From contig CP134492.1 in assembly GCA_031761875.1 (NCBI GenBank), positions 434,001-498,000 on the forward strand: a stretch of DNA of 64,000 nucleotides. The letters run 5' to 3'. The DNA is from Bacillaceae bacterium IKA-2. Its GTDB lineage: Bacteria; Bacillota; Bacilli; Bacillales; Anaerobacillaceae. Positions 35,684 through 44,212 of the stretch are shown piece by piece (position 1 is the stretch's first letter; each line of letters opens with the position of its first letter). A program made the position numbers and the translations under genes. The notes below the pieces were generated by a model. That model saw nothing but the letters and a program-made list of their open reading frames with translations, made no database searches and was not told the DNA's origin.

Positions 35684-36374
35684 AAATGGAAAAAAACAAC
35701 AAACAAGTTCGACGCGCAGCTTAATTACGAAAATTGAACCGCAGTCGCCGATTTCAGAACAATATCGAGCAATTCGAACCAATTTACAGTTTGCGTCTAT
35801 TGATAAACAATTAAGAACAATTTTGATTACTTCAGCAAATCCGTCAGAAGGTAAATCGACAACGATTGCTAATTTGGCGATTGTCTTGGCTCAACAAGGT
35901 AACCGAGTCTTGCTAGTCGATGCAGATCTTCGTAAACCATCCGTTCACTATACGTTCAGATGTCAGAACACTAAGGGGTTAACGAGTGTGCTTACGAAGC
36001 AAGTGACGCTAGACGAGGCAATCACTAGTTCGGAAGTTGAAAATCTAACTATTTTAACAAGTGGCCCAATTCCGCCTAATCCATCGGAACTACTAGGCTC
36101 GAAAGCGATGGAGCTATTATTAAAATCAGCGGACGTTGCTTATGATTTCATCTTATTAGACACGCCACCGGTATTAGCAGTAACAGATGCGCAACTAGTA
36201 GCTAATCTCTGTGACGGGGTCATCCTCGTTGTCAGTAGCGGCAAAACGGAAGTTGAGCAAGGAGTTATGGCAACAGAAATATTAAAAAGATCGAAAGCGA
36301 AAATTTTAGGTGCGGTTTTAAACCAAAAAGATATTAAACAAAGTCAGTATTACTATTATTATGGCGAAAAATAA
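35676..36374 (+). CDS. ywqD: Bacterial tyrosine kinase (BY-kinase), CpsD/CapB family (YwqD/EpsB-like)
   Basis: 232 residues from the GTG at 35676, which overlaps the ywqC stop; an in-frame GTG at 35664 has a poorer site. Walker A SANPSEGKSTT, Walker A' VLLVDADLRKP and Walker B FILLDTPP are the BY-kinase set. The C-terminal tyrosine cluster SQYYYYYGEK is the autophosphorylation tail. It is activated by the YwqC-like partner and phosphorylates itself and sugar enzymes such as UDP-glucose dehydrogenases in B. subtilis. A terminator follows, between it and the phosphatase gene. Confidence 0.93.
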   Translation: MLRNGKKQQTSSTRSLITKIEPQSPISEQYRAIRTNLQFASIDKQLRTILITSANPSEGKSTTIANLAIVLAQQGNRVLLVDADLRKPSVHYTFRCQNTKGLTSVLTKQVTLDEAITSSEVENLTILTSGPIPPNPSELLGSKAMELLLKSADVAYDFILLDTPPVLAVTDAQLVANLCDGVILVVSSGKTEVEQGVMATEILKRSKAKILGAVLNQKDIKQSQYYYYYGEK

Positions 36375-36381
36375 ACAAAGC

Positions 36382-36409
36382 AGGGACAAGTGACCCTTGT
36401 CCCTTTTTT
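36382..36409 (+). terminator. Terminator between kinase and phosphatase genes
   Basis: AGGGACAAG pairs with CTTGTCCCT across TGACC, then a T run. It lies inside what would otherwise be a three-gene operon, so it may reduce phosphatase expression. Confidence 0.82.
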
Positions 36410-36430
36410 CACTAGATTAGGAGGTTTCAA

Positions 36431-37198
36431 ATGATTGATATTCATTGCCATATCCTCCCGACAATTGATGACGGAGCTAAAGATGTAGAAATGGCCTTAG
36501 AAATGGCTGAAAGAGCTGTCGAAGAGGGGATAACGACGATTTTTGCGACACCCCATCACGGGAACGGAGCTTTTGATAACTTCAAATCTAGCATTTTGGC
36601 GCGGGTTGATCAATTAAATGAATTAGTAAGCGTCGCAAATATTCCCTTAACGATTTTACCAGGACAAGAACCGCGTATCTTTGGAGAAATGGTTGAAGCC
36701 TACAAGAACGAGGAATTACTTTCACTTAACGATCATCATCAATATATCCTTGTAGAGTTTCCTGCTAACCATGTTCCCAGATATACAAACAAGCTCTTCT
36801 TTGATTTGCAACAGCAAGGGCTAACACCAGTTATCGTTCATCCAGAACGAAACTCAGAACTTATTGAAAACCACGATTTATTATATAAGCTAGTCAAGGG
36901 CGGAGCTCTTACTCAAGTAACAGCAGCCAGTGTCACGGGCCACTTCGGAAAAAAAATCCAAAAATTTAGTTTTGAGCTTATTAATCACAATCTGACTCAC
37001 TTTCTAGCATCGGACGCCCACAACACGACAAACCGAACTTTCCACTTAAGAGATGCTTATGAAAAAGTAGAACAAGAATGTGGTTCTTTTTATCGCCACT
37101 ATCTCCAAGAAAACCCAGAGTTGTTAGCGAGTGGCCAACATGTATACATCGAACCACCAGAACAGATTAAGAAAAAGAAGTTTCTGGGGATATTTTAG
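36431..37198 (+). CDS. ywqE: CpsB/CapC-family manganese-dependent protein-tyrosine phosphatase (YwqE-like)
   Basis: 255 residues, PHP fold: MIDIHCHILPTIDDGAKD at the start, ATPHHGNG, the GQEPRIF segment, LVEFP, VIVHPERN and the final metal-binding LASDAHNT. It removes phosphate from the C-terminal tyrosines of the BY-kinase. AGGAGG lies seven bases ahead of the ATG. It is followed immediately by a long REP-like palindrome. Confidence 0.94.
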   Translation: MIDIHCHILPTIDDGAKDVEMALEMAERAVEEGITTIFATPHHGNGAFDNFKSSILARVDQLNELVSVANIPLTILPGQEPRIFGEMVEAYKNEELLSLNDHHQYILVEFPANHVPRYTNKLFFDLQQQGLTPVIVHPERNSELIENHDLLYKLVKGGALTQVTAASVTGHFGKKIQKFSFELINHNLTHFLASDAHNTTNRTFHLRDAYEKVEQECGSFYRHYLQENPELLASGQHVYIEPPEQIKKKKFLGIF

Positions 37199-37201
37199 TG
37201 G

Positions 37202-37264
37202 AAAAAGGGGACAGGCACCGTTTCCCTCGAAAAGAGAATGGGAAACGGTGCCTGTCCCCTTTTT
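37202..37264. repeat. Long perfect REP-like palindrome (GGGGACAGGCACC type)
   Basis: A 25-bp perfect stem (37202-37226 with 37240-37264) around a 13-base loop, containing GGGGACAGGCACC and its complement. It also has A and T runs and could end transcription in both directions. It is related to 44015-44082, the half-copy at 39095 and the cores near 745-915. Confidence 0.9.
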
Positions 37265-37285
37265 CCCGTTTTGGAGGTTTATTTC

Positions 37286-39091
37286 GTGACTTATCATAGA
37301 AGATTATTTTTGTTAGTTTTATTAGATTCGTTGATTGTTATTCTGTCAATTTTTGCTAGTTTTTTTATTTTATCGCCCAATATAAGTTTTGTTACGCCGA
37401 TACTAGTGATAAGTTCGATTACATTATTTTTCTCCCACCACTTTTTTGCGAATCGTTATAAAATTTATAACAAAGTATGGCAGTATGCGAGTGTAGGAGA
37501 ATTATCAGTGATCTTTAAGGTCGTAACATTATCGATTTTAATGACTGCTGTTGTTCAGTTTGCTTTTGGTCAAAATGTATTTATCAGGACATTGATGATT
37601 ACTTGGATGTTACATATTTTATTAATTGGTGGCTCGCGGTTTTCATGGCGTTTATATCGGGATACGCATCTTAAGAGAAGAGTCAATCAAATTCCGACAT
37701 TAATTATTGGTGCGGGAGCAGCGGGTACAATGGTAGCAAGGCAATTGTTACAAAATCACAATGCGGAACTTTCGCCAGTTGCGTTTATTGATGATGATTT
37801 CCAGAAGCAAGGTCTAGAGCTTTTAGGGATACCAGTCCTTGGGACAAGCGCTGCAATCGAACGAGTCATCAAAGAAAATCAAATCAAGCATGTTATTATC
37901 GCGATTCCTTCCCTCGGTAAAAAAGATTTAAACGATATTTTTGTGAAATGTTCAAAAACAAAAGCAAGAACACAAATCATGCCAATGTTAGAAGATCTTA
38001 TCTCGGGAAAAATTTCTGTTAACTCATTTCGTGACGTTGGGGTAGAGGATTTATTAGGAAGAGAACAGGTAGAACTTGATACGGAAACGATTGGCAAAAA
38101 ACTAACAGAGAAAACGATCCTTGTCACAGGTGCTGGCGGTTCAATTGGTTCAGAGGTTTGCCGGCAAATCTGTCAATTTAATCCGGAAACGATTATTTTA
38201 TTAGGGCATGGTGAAAATAGTATTTATGAAATTGAACTGGAGTTAAAACGAGCTTTTAAAATGATCAACATCGAAACGGAAATTGCTGATGTTCAAGATC
38301 GGGAAAAGATGTTCTCGATTATGAGTCGTCGTCGTCCTGATGTTGTCTACCATGCAGCGGCCCATAAACATGTGCCACTAATGGAGCGGAATCCAGAAGA
38401 AGCGGTTAAAAATAATATCATCGGTACGAAAAATGTCGCTGAAGCAGCGAGTGAAGCTGCAGTTGGGATTTTTGTGATGATCTCGACAGATAAAGCCGTT
38501 AACCCAACCAGTGTCATGGGGGCAACGAAGCGGATTGCCGAGATGATCGTCCAGCACATGGACATCGTCAGTGAGACTCGGTTTGTCGCCGTACGTTTCG
38601 GAAATGTACTTGGCAGTCGTGGCAGTGTTATTCCGTTATTTAAAAAGCAAATTGAAGAAGGTGGACCAGTAACAGTGACCCACCCAGATATGATTCGTTA
38701 CTTTATGACCATTCCAGAAGCATCAAGATTAGTGTTACAAGCAGGTGCTCTTGCCAAGGGTGGTGAGATCTTTGTGCTTGATATGGGAGAACCGGTGAAG
38801 ATTGTTGATTTAGCGAAGAACTTGATCAGGTTGTCTGGATATACTGATGAGGAAATTCCGATTGAGTTCACCGGGATGAGACCGGGCGAGAAGATGTTTG
38901 AGGAACTTTTAGGAAAAGATGAAGTTCATACCGAGCAAATTTATCCGAAGATCTATGTGGGCAAGAGACCACTAGTCAATATTGGTGTCGCCGAGCATTT
39001 GATTAACTCTCATGGTCGTATGGGGCAGGAAGAATTAAGGAATGAATTGTTGGATATCGCCAATTTCCGGAAGACGGGTCAAAGAGTATAG
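37286..39091 (+). CDS. CapD/WbpM/PglF-type UDP-sugar 4,6-dehydratase, membrane-anchored (copy 1)
   Basis: 601 residues from the GTG at 37286 with GGAGG at 37273-37277; the longer frame runs into the palindrome and is not used. Four membrane helices (about 5-110), a CoA-binding-like domain (about 130-250, LIIGAGAAGTMVARQLLQN), then the extended SDR domain with VTGAGGSIGSEVCRQI (near 280) and STDKAVNPTSVMGATKR (near 401), where Met replaces the usual active Tyr as is normal in WbpM/PglF proteins. It should turn UDP-GlcNAc into the 4-keto-6-deoxy sugar. A close paralogue lies at 44213. EpsC of B. subtilis is the comparable protein. Confidence 0.92.
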   Translation: MTYHRRLFLLVLLDSLIVILSIFASFFILSPNISFVTPILVISSITLFFSHHFFANRYKIYNKVWQYASVGELSVIFKVVTLSILMTAVVQFAFGQNVFIRTLMITWMLHILLIGGSRFSWRLYRDTHLKRRVNQIPTLIIGAGAAGTMVARQLLQNHNAELSPVAFIDDDFQKQGLELLGIPVLGTSAAIERVIKENQIKHVIIAIPSLGKKDLNDIFVKCSKTKARTQIMPMLEDLISGKISVNSFRDVGVEDLLGREQVELDTETIGKKLTEKTILVTGAGGSIGSEVCRQICQFNPETIILLGHGENSIYEIELELKRAFKMINIETEIADVQDREKMFSIMSRRRPDVVYHAAAHKHVPLMERNPEEAVKNNIIGTKNVAEAASEAAVGIFVMISTDKAVNPTSVMGATKRIAEMIVQHMDIVSETRFVAVRFGNVLGSRGSVIPLFKKQIEEGGPVTVTHPDMIRYFMTIPEASRLVLQAGALAKGGEIFVLDMGEPVKIVDLAKNLIRLSGYTDEEIPIEFTGMRPGEKMFEELLGKDEVHTEQIYPKIYVGKRPLVNIGVAEHLINSHGRMGQEELRNELLDIANFRKTGQRV

Positions 39092-39094
39092 CGA

Positions 39095-39119
39095 GAAAAG
39101 GGGACAGGCACCTTTTCCC
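39095..39119. repeat. Half copy of the GGGGACAGGCACC repeat
   Basis: Contains GGGGACAGGCACCTTTTCCC, the same as one arm of the palindrome at 44015-44082, but the second arm is missing. It sits between the dehydratase and the SGNH gene. Confidence 0.75.
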
Positions 39120-39139
39120 TCAAAAGATAGGAGATCGTC

Positions 39140-39952
39140 ATGAAAAAATTGCTATTGGTCATTTTATTTATCATGCTAGCAGGCACTGCCATTTTTTATG
39201 GAAACAGCCAATATAAAAATAAATTGAGTCTGACAAACGAACGAGCGCAAGCAGAAATAAGTAGGTATCAGGAAGAGTCCGAAGAACAGGTCTTGCAAAA
39301 AGAAATGGAAGAACAAGAACGTTTAGAGAGATTGGTTGGAAACGTCAGTCCAGAACTTGAGGAGAAAATAATGCAGGTCTTGGCTGGCGGTGAGCCTTTA
39401 AAAGTAGTCGCGATGGGTTCACGAGCATTAACGGGAAAGGGTGATCTTGTTCCTTGGCCAGAAATTATCGAAGAGCGCGTGAATAAGCTGTACGGGATAA
39501 ATTTGTTCAACGTCGAAACTCTAGCATTTGGAAAAGATAATACCTTCGATGTTGTTGGCGGTGATAAACATCTAGAAGCAGCTCTGTTAAACCCGGATAT
39601 CGTAATATTAGAGCCATTTATCTGGAATAATAATGGTTATGCAAGAATGGAAGATACACTTTATCATATTGGTGAAATGGTTCGAGTCTTCAAAGAGGAA
39701 AACGAAGACGTTATTATTTTTATTCAACCAGGAAATCCTATTTACAATGCTACTTTATTTCAGCAACAAGTAGCGAGTGTGAAAGAATATAGTTTAGAGC
39801 AGGGACTGCTTTACTTTGACCATTGGGAAAAGTGGCCGGATACGAGTGATGAAATACTAAAAAGCTATCTAATCGAAGATGATGACATTCCGAATCAAAG
39901 CGGCCATGACTTGTGGGCAGATTATCTTGTCAGATATTTTGTAGCTGAATAG
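39140..39952 (+). CDS. SGNH/GDSL-family hydrolase, membrane-anchored
   Basis: 270 residues with one N-terminal membrane segment (about 4-22), a glutamate-rich coiled region (about 30-70), then an SGNH domain: VVAMGSRALTGKGD near the nucleophile, a weak block III, and the C-terminal PNQSGHDLWADYL block with the catalytic His. Such proteins remove or move acetyl groups on exported polysaccharides. A ribosome binding site, GATAGGAGATCG, is present. Its place after a dehydratase suggests it edits the exported glycan; no direct proof. Confidence 0.78.
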   Translation: MKKLLLVILFIMLAGTAIFYGNSQYKNKLSLTNERAQAEISRYQEESEEQVLQKEMEEQERLERLVGNVSPELEEKIMQVLAGGEPLKVVAMGSRALTGKGDLVPWPEIIEERVNKLYGINLFNVETLAFGKDNTFDVVGGDKHLEAALLNPDIVILEPFIWNNNGYARMEDTLYHIGEMVRVFKEENEDVIIFIQPGNPIYNATLFQQQVASVKEYSLEQGLLYFDHWEKWPDTSDEILKSYLIEDDDIPNQSGHDLWADYLVRYFVAE

Positions 39953-40082
39953 CCTACTTTTTGACTAGGATTTTCCTTACTTAGCAATGGAAAGCAATTG
40001 TTAAAAATAATCCTTTCTTCTGACCCGATTTGTGTCATATAATAGATGATAATAGTAGAATCTCCCAAAGGTGGTAAAGGAT

Positions 40083-41594
40083 ATGCAAAGAACGGAATCT
40101 AGCAAGCTAAAAAAAGCAACAGTGACTGCTTCAATCGCTACTAGTATTGGTTTATTTTTATTATCGCCACAAGCAACAGAAGCGGCTCTTGGTGATCAAA
40201 CATTGCAGCCAGGGATGCAGCATCAAGATGTCAAAGAACTTCAAGACTTACTAAAGCAAAAGGGCTATTTCACGTTTCATACCTCGACTGGATATTATGG
40301 AGATATTACAAAGGCCGCCGTTGAGAAGTTTCAACAAGCAGAAAAACTCACAAAAACAGGAATTGTTGACAAAAATACATTGCAAGCTGTAGTACAGCTT
40401 AAAAAAACGAATCTAACAACTTTACGAATCGGCTCAAGAGGACAAGCTATTACTGAGCTTCAGGATGATTTACGAGTGTTAGGAATGTTTAATCGTTCTT
40501 CAACGGGTTATTTTGGTTCGATTACAGACACTTCGGTTCGGGAATTTCAGCTTAAACATGGGATTCGGATCACCGGTATTGCAGATCAAGAGACACTGCA
40601 AGGAATCAAACGAATCAAGGCTAATGGCTCGCAGCCAACGCCACAAAAGACTAGTACGAGTAGAAGTGCTTCTCCTACTCAAGTAGTTTTAAAGATTGGT
40701 TCTAGAGGCGCTTCAGTTTCTGAGATTCAATCGCTTTTAAAAGAAGCGAATTTGTTTGATTACCACACGATTACCGGCTATTACGGTGAAATTACCGCAA
40801 CAGGAGTGCGTCATTTTCAAAGACTAGCAAATCTGCCCTTAAATGGACAAGCTGATGCTAAAACGGTTGAAGCATTAAAGGATCATCTAAAAAAAGTAAC
40901 AAAAGAGCCAACTCCAACTACGACACCAACGCCGACATCTCCTGCTACTCAGGTGCCAACGAAGCAAGCTGAAACTTCTTTTCTTCTAAAAGTAGGGATA
41001 AGTAGTGAAGCGGTTAGAGAACTTCAACATCAATTAAACTATTTAGGCTATTTTAACCATCGTATAACGGGCTATTTTGGCCCGATTACAGAAGCGAGTG
41101 TGAAGGAATTTCAAAAGAAAAATAGCCTTATTGCAGATGGATTAGTAACGACAAGTACGATGAACAAGCTTGTCGAAGAAGCAACCAGTAAACGATTAGC
41201 GCCGGTTGTTTTACCATCGGAGACGAATCAAGAGTTTAATGCGATCAATCTAGTTGCTGATGCTTCACAATTATTAGGGACACCATATGTATGGGGTGGA
41301 ACGACTTCAGCGGGAATGGACTGTAGTGGATTTATTCAAAACGTCTTTCAAAAAAGTAAGATCCAACTACCGCGAACCGTTGCGCAAATGTGGAATGTTG
41401 GTCAAACGGTCTCGAAACCAAAAGTTGGCGACCTTGTTTTCTTTGAAACTTACACAAAGGGACCTTCACATGCAGGAATTTATATCGGCAATAATCAATT
41501 TATTCATAGTGGTGCCTCTACCGGAGTAACCGTTAGCAATCTTACTACGAATTATTGGAGTAGTCGCTACTTAGGAAGTAAGAGCTATAAATAA
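40083..41594 (+). CDS. Secreted peptidoglycan endopeptidase: four PG_binding_1 domains plus NlpC/P60
   Basis: 503 residues from ATG 40083 behind AAAGGTGG. Signal peptide about 1-36 (ends TEAALG). Four PG_binding_1 repeats (about 45-95, 115-165, 195-250, 300-350, each with G-x-V-x-ELQ-x-L and the TGYYG/TGYFG block) joined by Ser/Thr/Pro linkers. The NlpC/P60 domain (about 390-503) has catalytic Cys414 (MDCSGF), His463 (SHAGIY) and His475 (FIHSG). It cuts D-Glu-meso-DAP-type bonds in stem peptides. It resembles LytF/CwlO-like DL-endopeptidases, but with PG_binding_1 instead of LysM repeats. Confidence 0.94.
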   Translation: MQRTESSKLKKATVTASIATSIGLFLLSPQATEAALGDQTLQPGMQHQDVKELQDLLKQKGYFTFHTSTGYYGDITKAAVEKFQQAEKLTKTGIVDKNTLQAVVQLKKTNLTTLRIGSRGQAITELQDDLRVLGMFNRSSTGYFGSITDTSVREFQLKHGIRITGIADQETLQGIKRIKANGSQPTPQKTSTSRSASPTQVVLKIGSRGASVSEIQSLLKEANLFDYHTITGYYGEITATGVRHFQRLANLPLNGQADAKTVEALKDHLKKVTKEPTPTTTPTPTSPATQVPTKQAETSFLLKVGISSEAVRELQHQLNYLGYFNHRITGYFGPITEASVKEFQKKNSLIADGLVTTSTMNKLVEEATSKRLAPVVLPSETNQEFNAINLVADASQLLGTPYVWGGTTSAGMDCSGFIQNVFQKSKIQLPRTVAQMWNVGQTVSKPKVGDLVFFETYTKGPSHAGIYIGNNQFIHSGASTGVTVSNLTTNYWSSRYLGSKSYK

Positions 41595-41599
41595 TAATA

Positions 41600-41635
41600 A
41601 AAGGTAGACTGGAAACTATTCAGTCTATCTTTTTT
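41600..41635 (+). terminator. Rho-independent terminator
   Basis: AAAGGTAGACTG pairs with CAGTCTATCTTT (one G-T) across nine bases, followed by T. Confidence 0.85.
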
Positions 41636-41645
41636 AAAGGGTAAG

Positions 41646-41790
41646 GGTGAAAAAGTTGGAAAGGAAAAGTAAAAAGTTGGTTAGTTGGAAAGTTGGAAAG
41701 GAAGAGCAAGAGCAAGTGATAAACCAATGCCCATAGGGCTTTTGACCTTCCTAACCAACTAACGGCTAACCAACTAGCCAACTTCACTAA
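41646..41790. repeat. AGTTGGAAAG / CCAACT inverted repeat cluster (first site)
   Basis: A purine block with AGTTGGAAAG units (41646-41710) is followed by GGGCTTTTGACCTTCC and a pyrimidine block with CCAACTA units (41736-41790). It is a degenerate member of the same family found at 44084-44132 and through 46003-48212. There is no gene here. Confidence 0.7.
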
Positions 41791-41846
41791 AGGGCGCCTG
41801 CGTCCTTTCGTGCCTATAAATATATGATTAAGGGAGATAATTAATT

Positions 41847-43916
41847 ATGCTGAAAATGACAAAATTTTTCCTGCTAGCTGCTTTTTTAGTGGGGGCTGTG
41901 ATTGTAGGTTGTTCAAAAGAAGAGGAAAAGGAACCAACGCCCGAAGAAGCCTTTGCCGAATACGCAGCTTTCTGGGAAGAAGCTAATTACGAAATGATGT
42001 ATGAATTACTTTCACTAGAATCAAAAGAAGCTATTAGTAAAGAAGAGTTTGTCCGTAGGTATACGAATATATACAGCGCTATTCAGGCAACCGATGTGAC
42101 GATTAAGATGATCGTTGATGAAATAGAGATAGAGGAGGAAGAGCAAGAAGAGCAGGAGCCGCCTACAGAAGTCGTATTGAGCTATGAACAAACAATGGAA
42201 ACACTCGCCGGGGAGCTTTATTTAGATTCCGATATTAAGTTACTACTAGAAATTGAGGAAACAGAAGCTGACGATCTAAAAAAATGGGCAATTGATTGGA
42301 TACCAGCGATGATTTTCCCGCATTTAGAAGCGGGGGATGAGGTTAGAGTCAGTACGTTACAACCTAAACGTGGCGAACTTGTTGACAGAAATGAAAATGG
42401 TTTGGCCGTTAATGGTAAAGTGATTGAAATCGGGATTGTTCCTGAACGTCTACCGGAAACAGAACTAGCCACATTCGAGAAAGTCGCTAAATTACTACAG
42501 TTATCGGTTGCAGAAGTTGAGAGTAAACTTAACCAATCGTGGGTTCAAGCAACGATGTTTGTGCCGCTTAAATCGATTGCCCTAGAAGAGGAGCTCTTGC
42601 TAGCTGAATTAATGGGCATTGAAGGAGTTACTTATCAGGAGATTAAAGGTAGAGTCTATCCATTAAGTGAAGCTGCAGCCCATTTAATCGGCTATATTGG
42701 ACCAATCACAGCGGAAGAGCTAGAGAAGTATAGTGAAAAACAATATCATTCTAATTCGTTCTTAGGAAAGACAGGACTTGAAAGTATTTTCGAAGATCAG
42801 TTAAGAGGCGAAGTAGGTGGGGTTATTTATATTGTAGATGAGGCAGGCAAGAAAAAAATAACCATTGCCGAAAAAGAGGCTATTGATGGTGAGATCATTC
42901 AACTAACGATTGATAGCGATGTCCAACAATCTAGTTATCAACAATTATTAGGAGACAGCGGGACCGCTGTTGCTCTAGATCCACTAACCGGTGAAGTACT
43001 AGCTTTAGTTAGTAGCCCTGCCTATAATCCTAATGATTTTGTGTTAGGAGTGACGTCGCAAAAATGGCAAGAGTTAAATGAAGATGAAGAGAAACCTTTG
43101 TTAAACCGTTTTACACAAGCTTATACACCAGGGTCAACGATTAAGCCGCTGACTGCTCAAATTGGGATCGAGCAAGGTTGGGACAAATTAGTGAAACGTG
43201 TCATTGAGGGAAACGCATGGCAAAAAGACTCTTCGTGGGGAGGGTATCGGATTAGCCGGGTAACAGACCCGAACCACGACGTCGATCTTCATGATGCTTT
43301 GGTTTATTCCGACAACATTTATTTTGCGCAACTAGCTTTGGAGCTAGGAGTCGATCATTTTACAGAGGGATTCACGAAATTAGGTTTCGGTGAAGCGTTG
43401 CCTTTTGTTTACGGGATGAGCACTGCAAAGATTGCCAATGATGGGATCATGTCGGACACTCAACTAGCAGATAGCGGCTATGGGCAGGGTGAAGTCGTTA
43501 TTTCAGCGCTACACATGGCGTTATTGTATAGTTCTTTGGTCAATGAGGGTTCGATTGCGAAACCGATCCTACTTGCAAAAGACGCCAAAGCTGAGATCTG
43601 GAAAGAGGGATTATTTGATTCAGAGAATGCTAGTTATATTTTAAATGCGCTCGTCGATGTGATTGAATCCCCGCGCGGAACAGCCAAAGAGGCGGAGATT
43701 GACGGACTTACTTTAGCAGGGAAAACAGGAACAACTGAGCATAAAGCAAGTCAATCAGAAGCAGGCGAAGAAACGGGCTGGTTTATTGCGATGAATACAG
43801 ATGATCCAGAGCTGCTCGTATTAATGATGATTGAAAATGTCGAGAATCGTGGCGGCAGCGGCTATGTCGTTCCAAAAGTCCGAAATGTATTTTTAGAAAC
43901 TCTTCGCGGCGAATAA
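41847..43916 (+). CDS. Class B penicillin-binding protein with MecA_N-like domain (PBP3/PbpC type lipoprotein)
   Basis: 689 residues; AAGGGAGAT ribosome binding site. A lipobox (AVIVGC, Cys22) suggests lipid anchoring. NTF2-like MecA_N domain about 30-150, dimerisation/allosteric domain about 160-340, transpeptidase about 360-685 with SxxK at Ser430-Lys433 (PGSTIKP), SDN at 488-490 and KTG at 626-628. It cross-links peptidoglycan stem peptides outside the membrane. The build is that of B. subtilis PbpC and staphylococcal PBP2a. Neighbours are repeat blocks on both sides, so it may have been placed here by rearrangement. Confidence 0.92.
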   Translation: MLKMTKFFLLAAFLVGAVIVGCSKEEEKEPTPEEAFAEYAAFWEEANYEMMYELLSLESKEAISKEEFVRRYTNIYSAIQATDVTIKMIVDEIEIEEEEQEEQEPPTEVVLSYEQTMETLAGELYLDSDIKLLLEIEETEADDLKKWAIDWIPAMIFPHLEAGDEVRVSTLQPKRGELVDRNENGLAVNGKVIEIGIVPERLPETELATFEKVAKLLQLSVAEVESKLNQSWVQATMFVPLKSIALEEELLLAELMGIEGVTYQEIKGRVYPLSEAAAHLIGYIGPITAEELEKYSEKQYHSNSFLGKTGLESIFEDQLRGEVGGVIYIVDEAGKKKITIAEKEAIDGEIIQLTIDSDVQQSSYQQLLGDSGTAVALDPLTGEVLALVSSPAYNPNDFVLGVTSQKWQELNEDEEKPLLNRFTQAYTPGSTIKPLTAQIGIEQGWDKLVKRVIEGNAWQKDSSWGGYRISRVTDPNHDVDLHDALVYSDNIYFAQLALELGVDHFTEGFTKLGFGEALPFVYGMSTAKIANDGIMSDTQLADSGYGQGEVVISALHMALLYSSLVNEGSIAKPILLAKDAKAEIWKEGLFDSENASYILNALVDVIESPRGTAKEAEIDGLTLAGKTGTTEHKASQSEAGEETGWFIAMNTDDPELLVLMMIENVENRGGSGYVVPKVRNVFLETLRGE

Positions 43917-44014
43917 TGACGAAAAAAGGCGAAAAGAAACTAGTACTTACTAACTATAACTATGGTAAACTTAAAAATAGCAAATAATGTCGAGATGTGA
44001 AGAAAGTTGAAGAA

Positions 44015-44082
44015 GGGAATCGGGGACAGGCACCTTTTCCCTTAGAAAAGCGACCGGGAAAAGGTGCCTGTCCCCGATTCCC
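44015..44082. repeat. Long perfect REP-like palindrome (GGGGACAGGCACC type)
   Basis: A 27-bp perfect stem (44015-44041 with 44056-44082) around a 14-base loop. It shares the GGGGACAGGCACC core and TTTCCC arms with the palindrome at 37202. There is no A/T tract at the feet, so it is not simply a terminator. Confidence 0.9.
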
Positions 44083-44083
44083 G

Positions 44084-44132
44084 TTCTTTTGACCTTTTCC
44101 AACTTTCTACTTTTCACTTTTAACTTTCCACG
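44084..44132. repeat. CTTTCCAA-type pyrimidine repeat block
   Basis: CTTTTGACCTTTTCCAACTTT followed by CTACTTTTCACTTTTAACTTTCCA: 7-8-base CTTTYMA units. It abuts the REP-like palindrome and lies ahead of the second dehydratase gene. Confidence 0.75.
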
Positions 44133-44212
44133 AAATTTTACGAGAGAACATTTGCTATGAAAATATTTTCTCATAAGTTTTCGTTTTTCTATTTTATACG
44201 GAGGTGCTGGTA

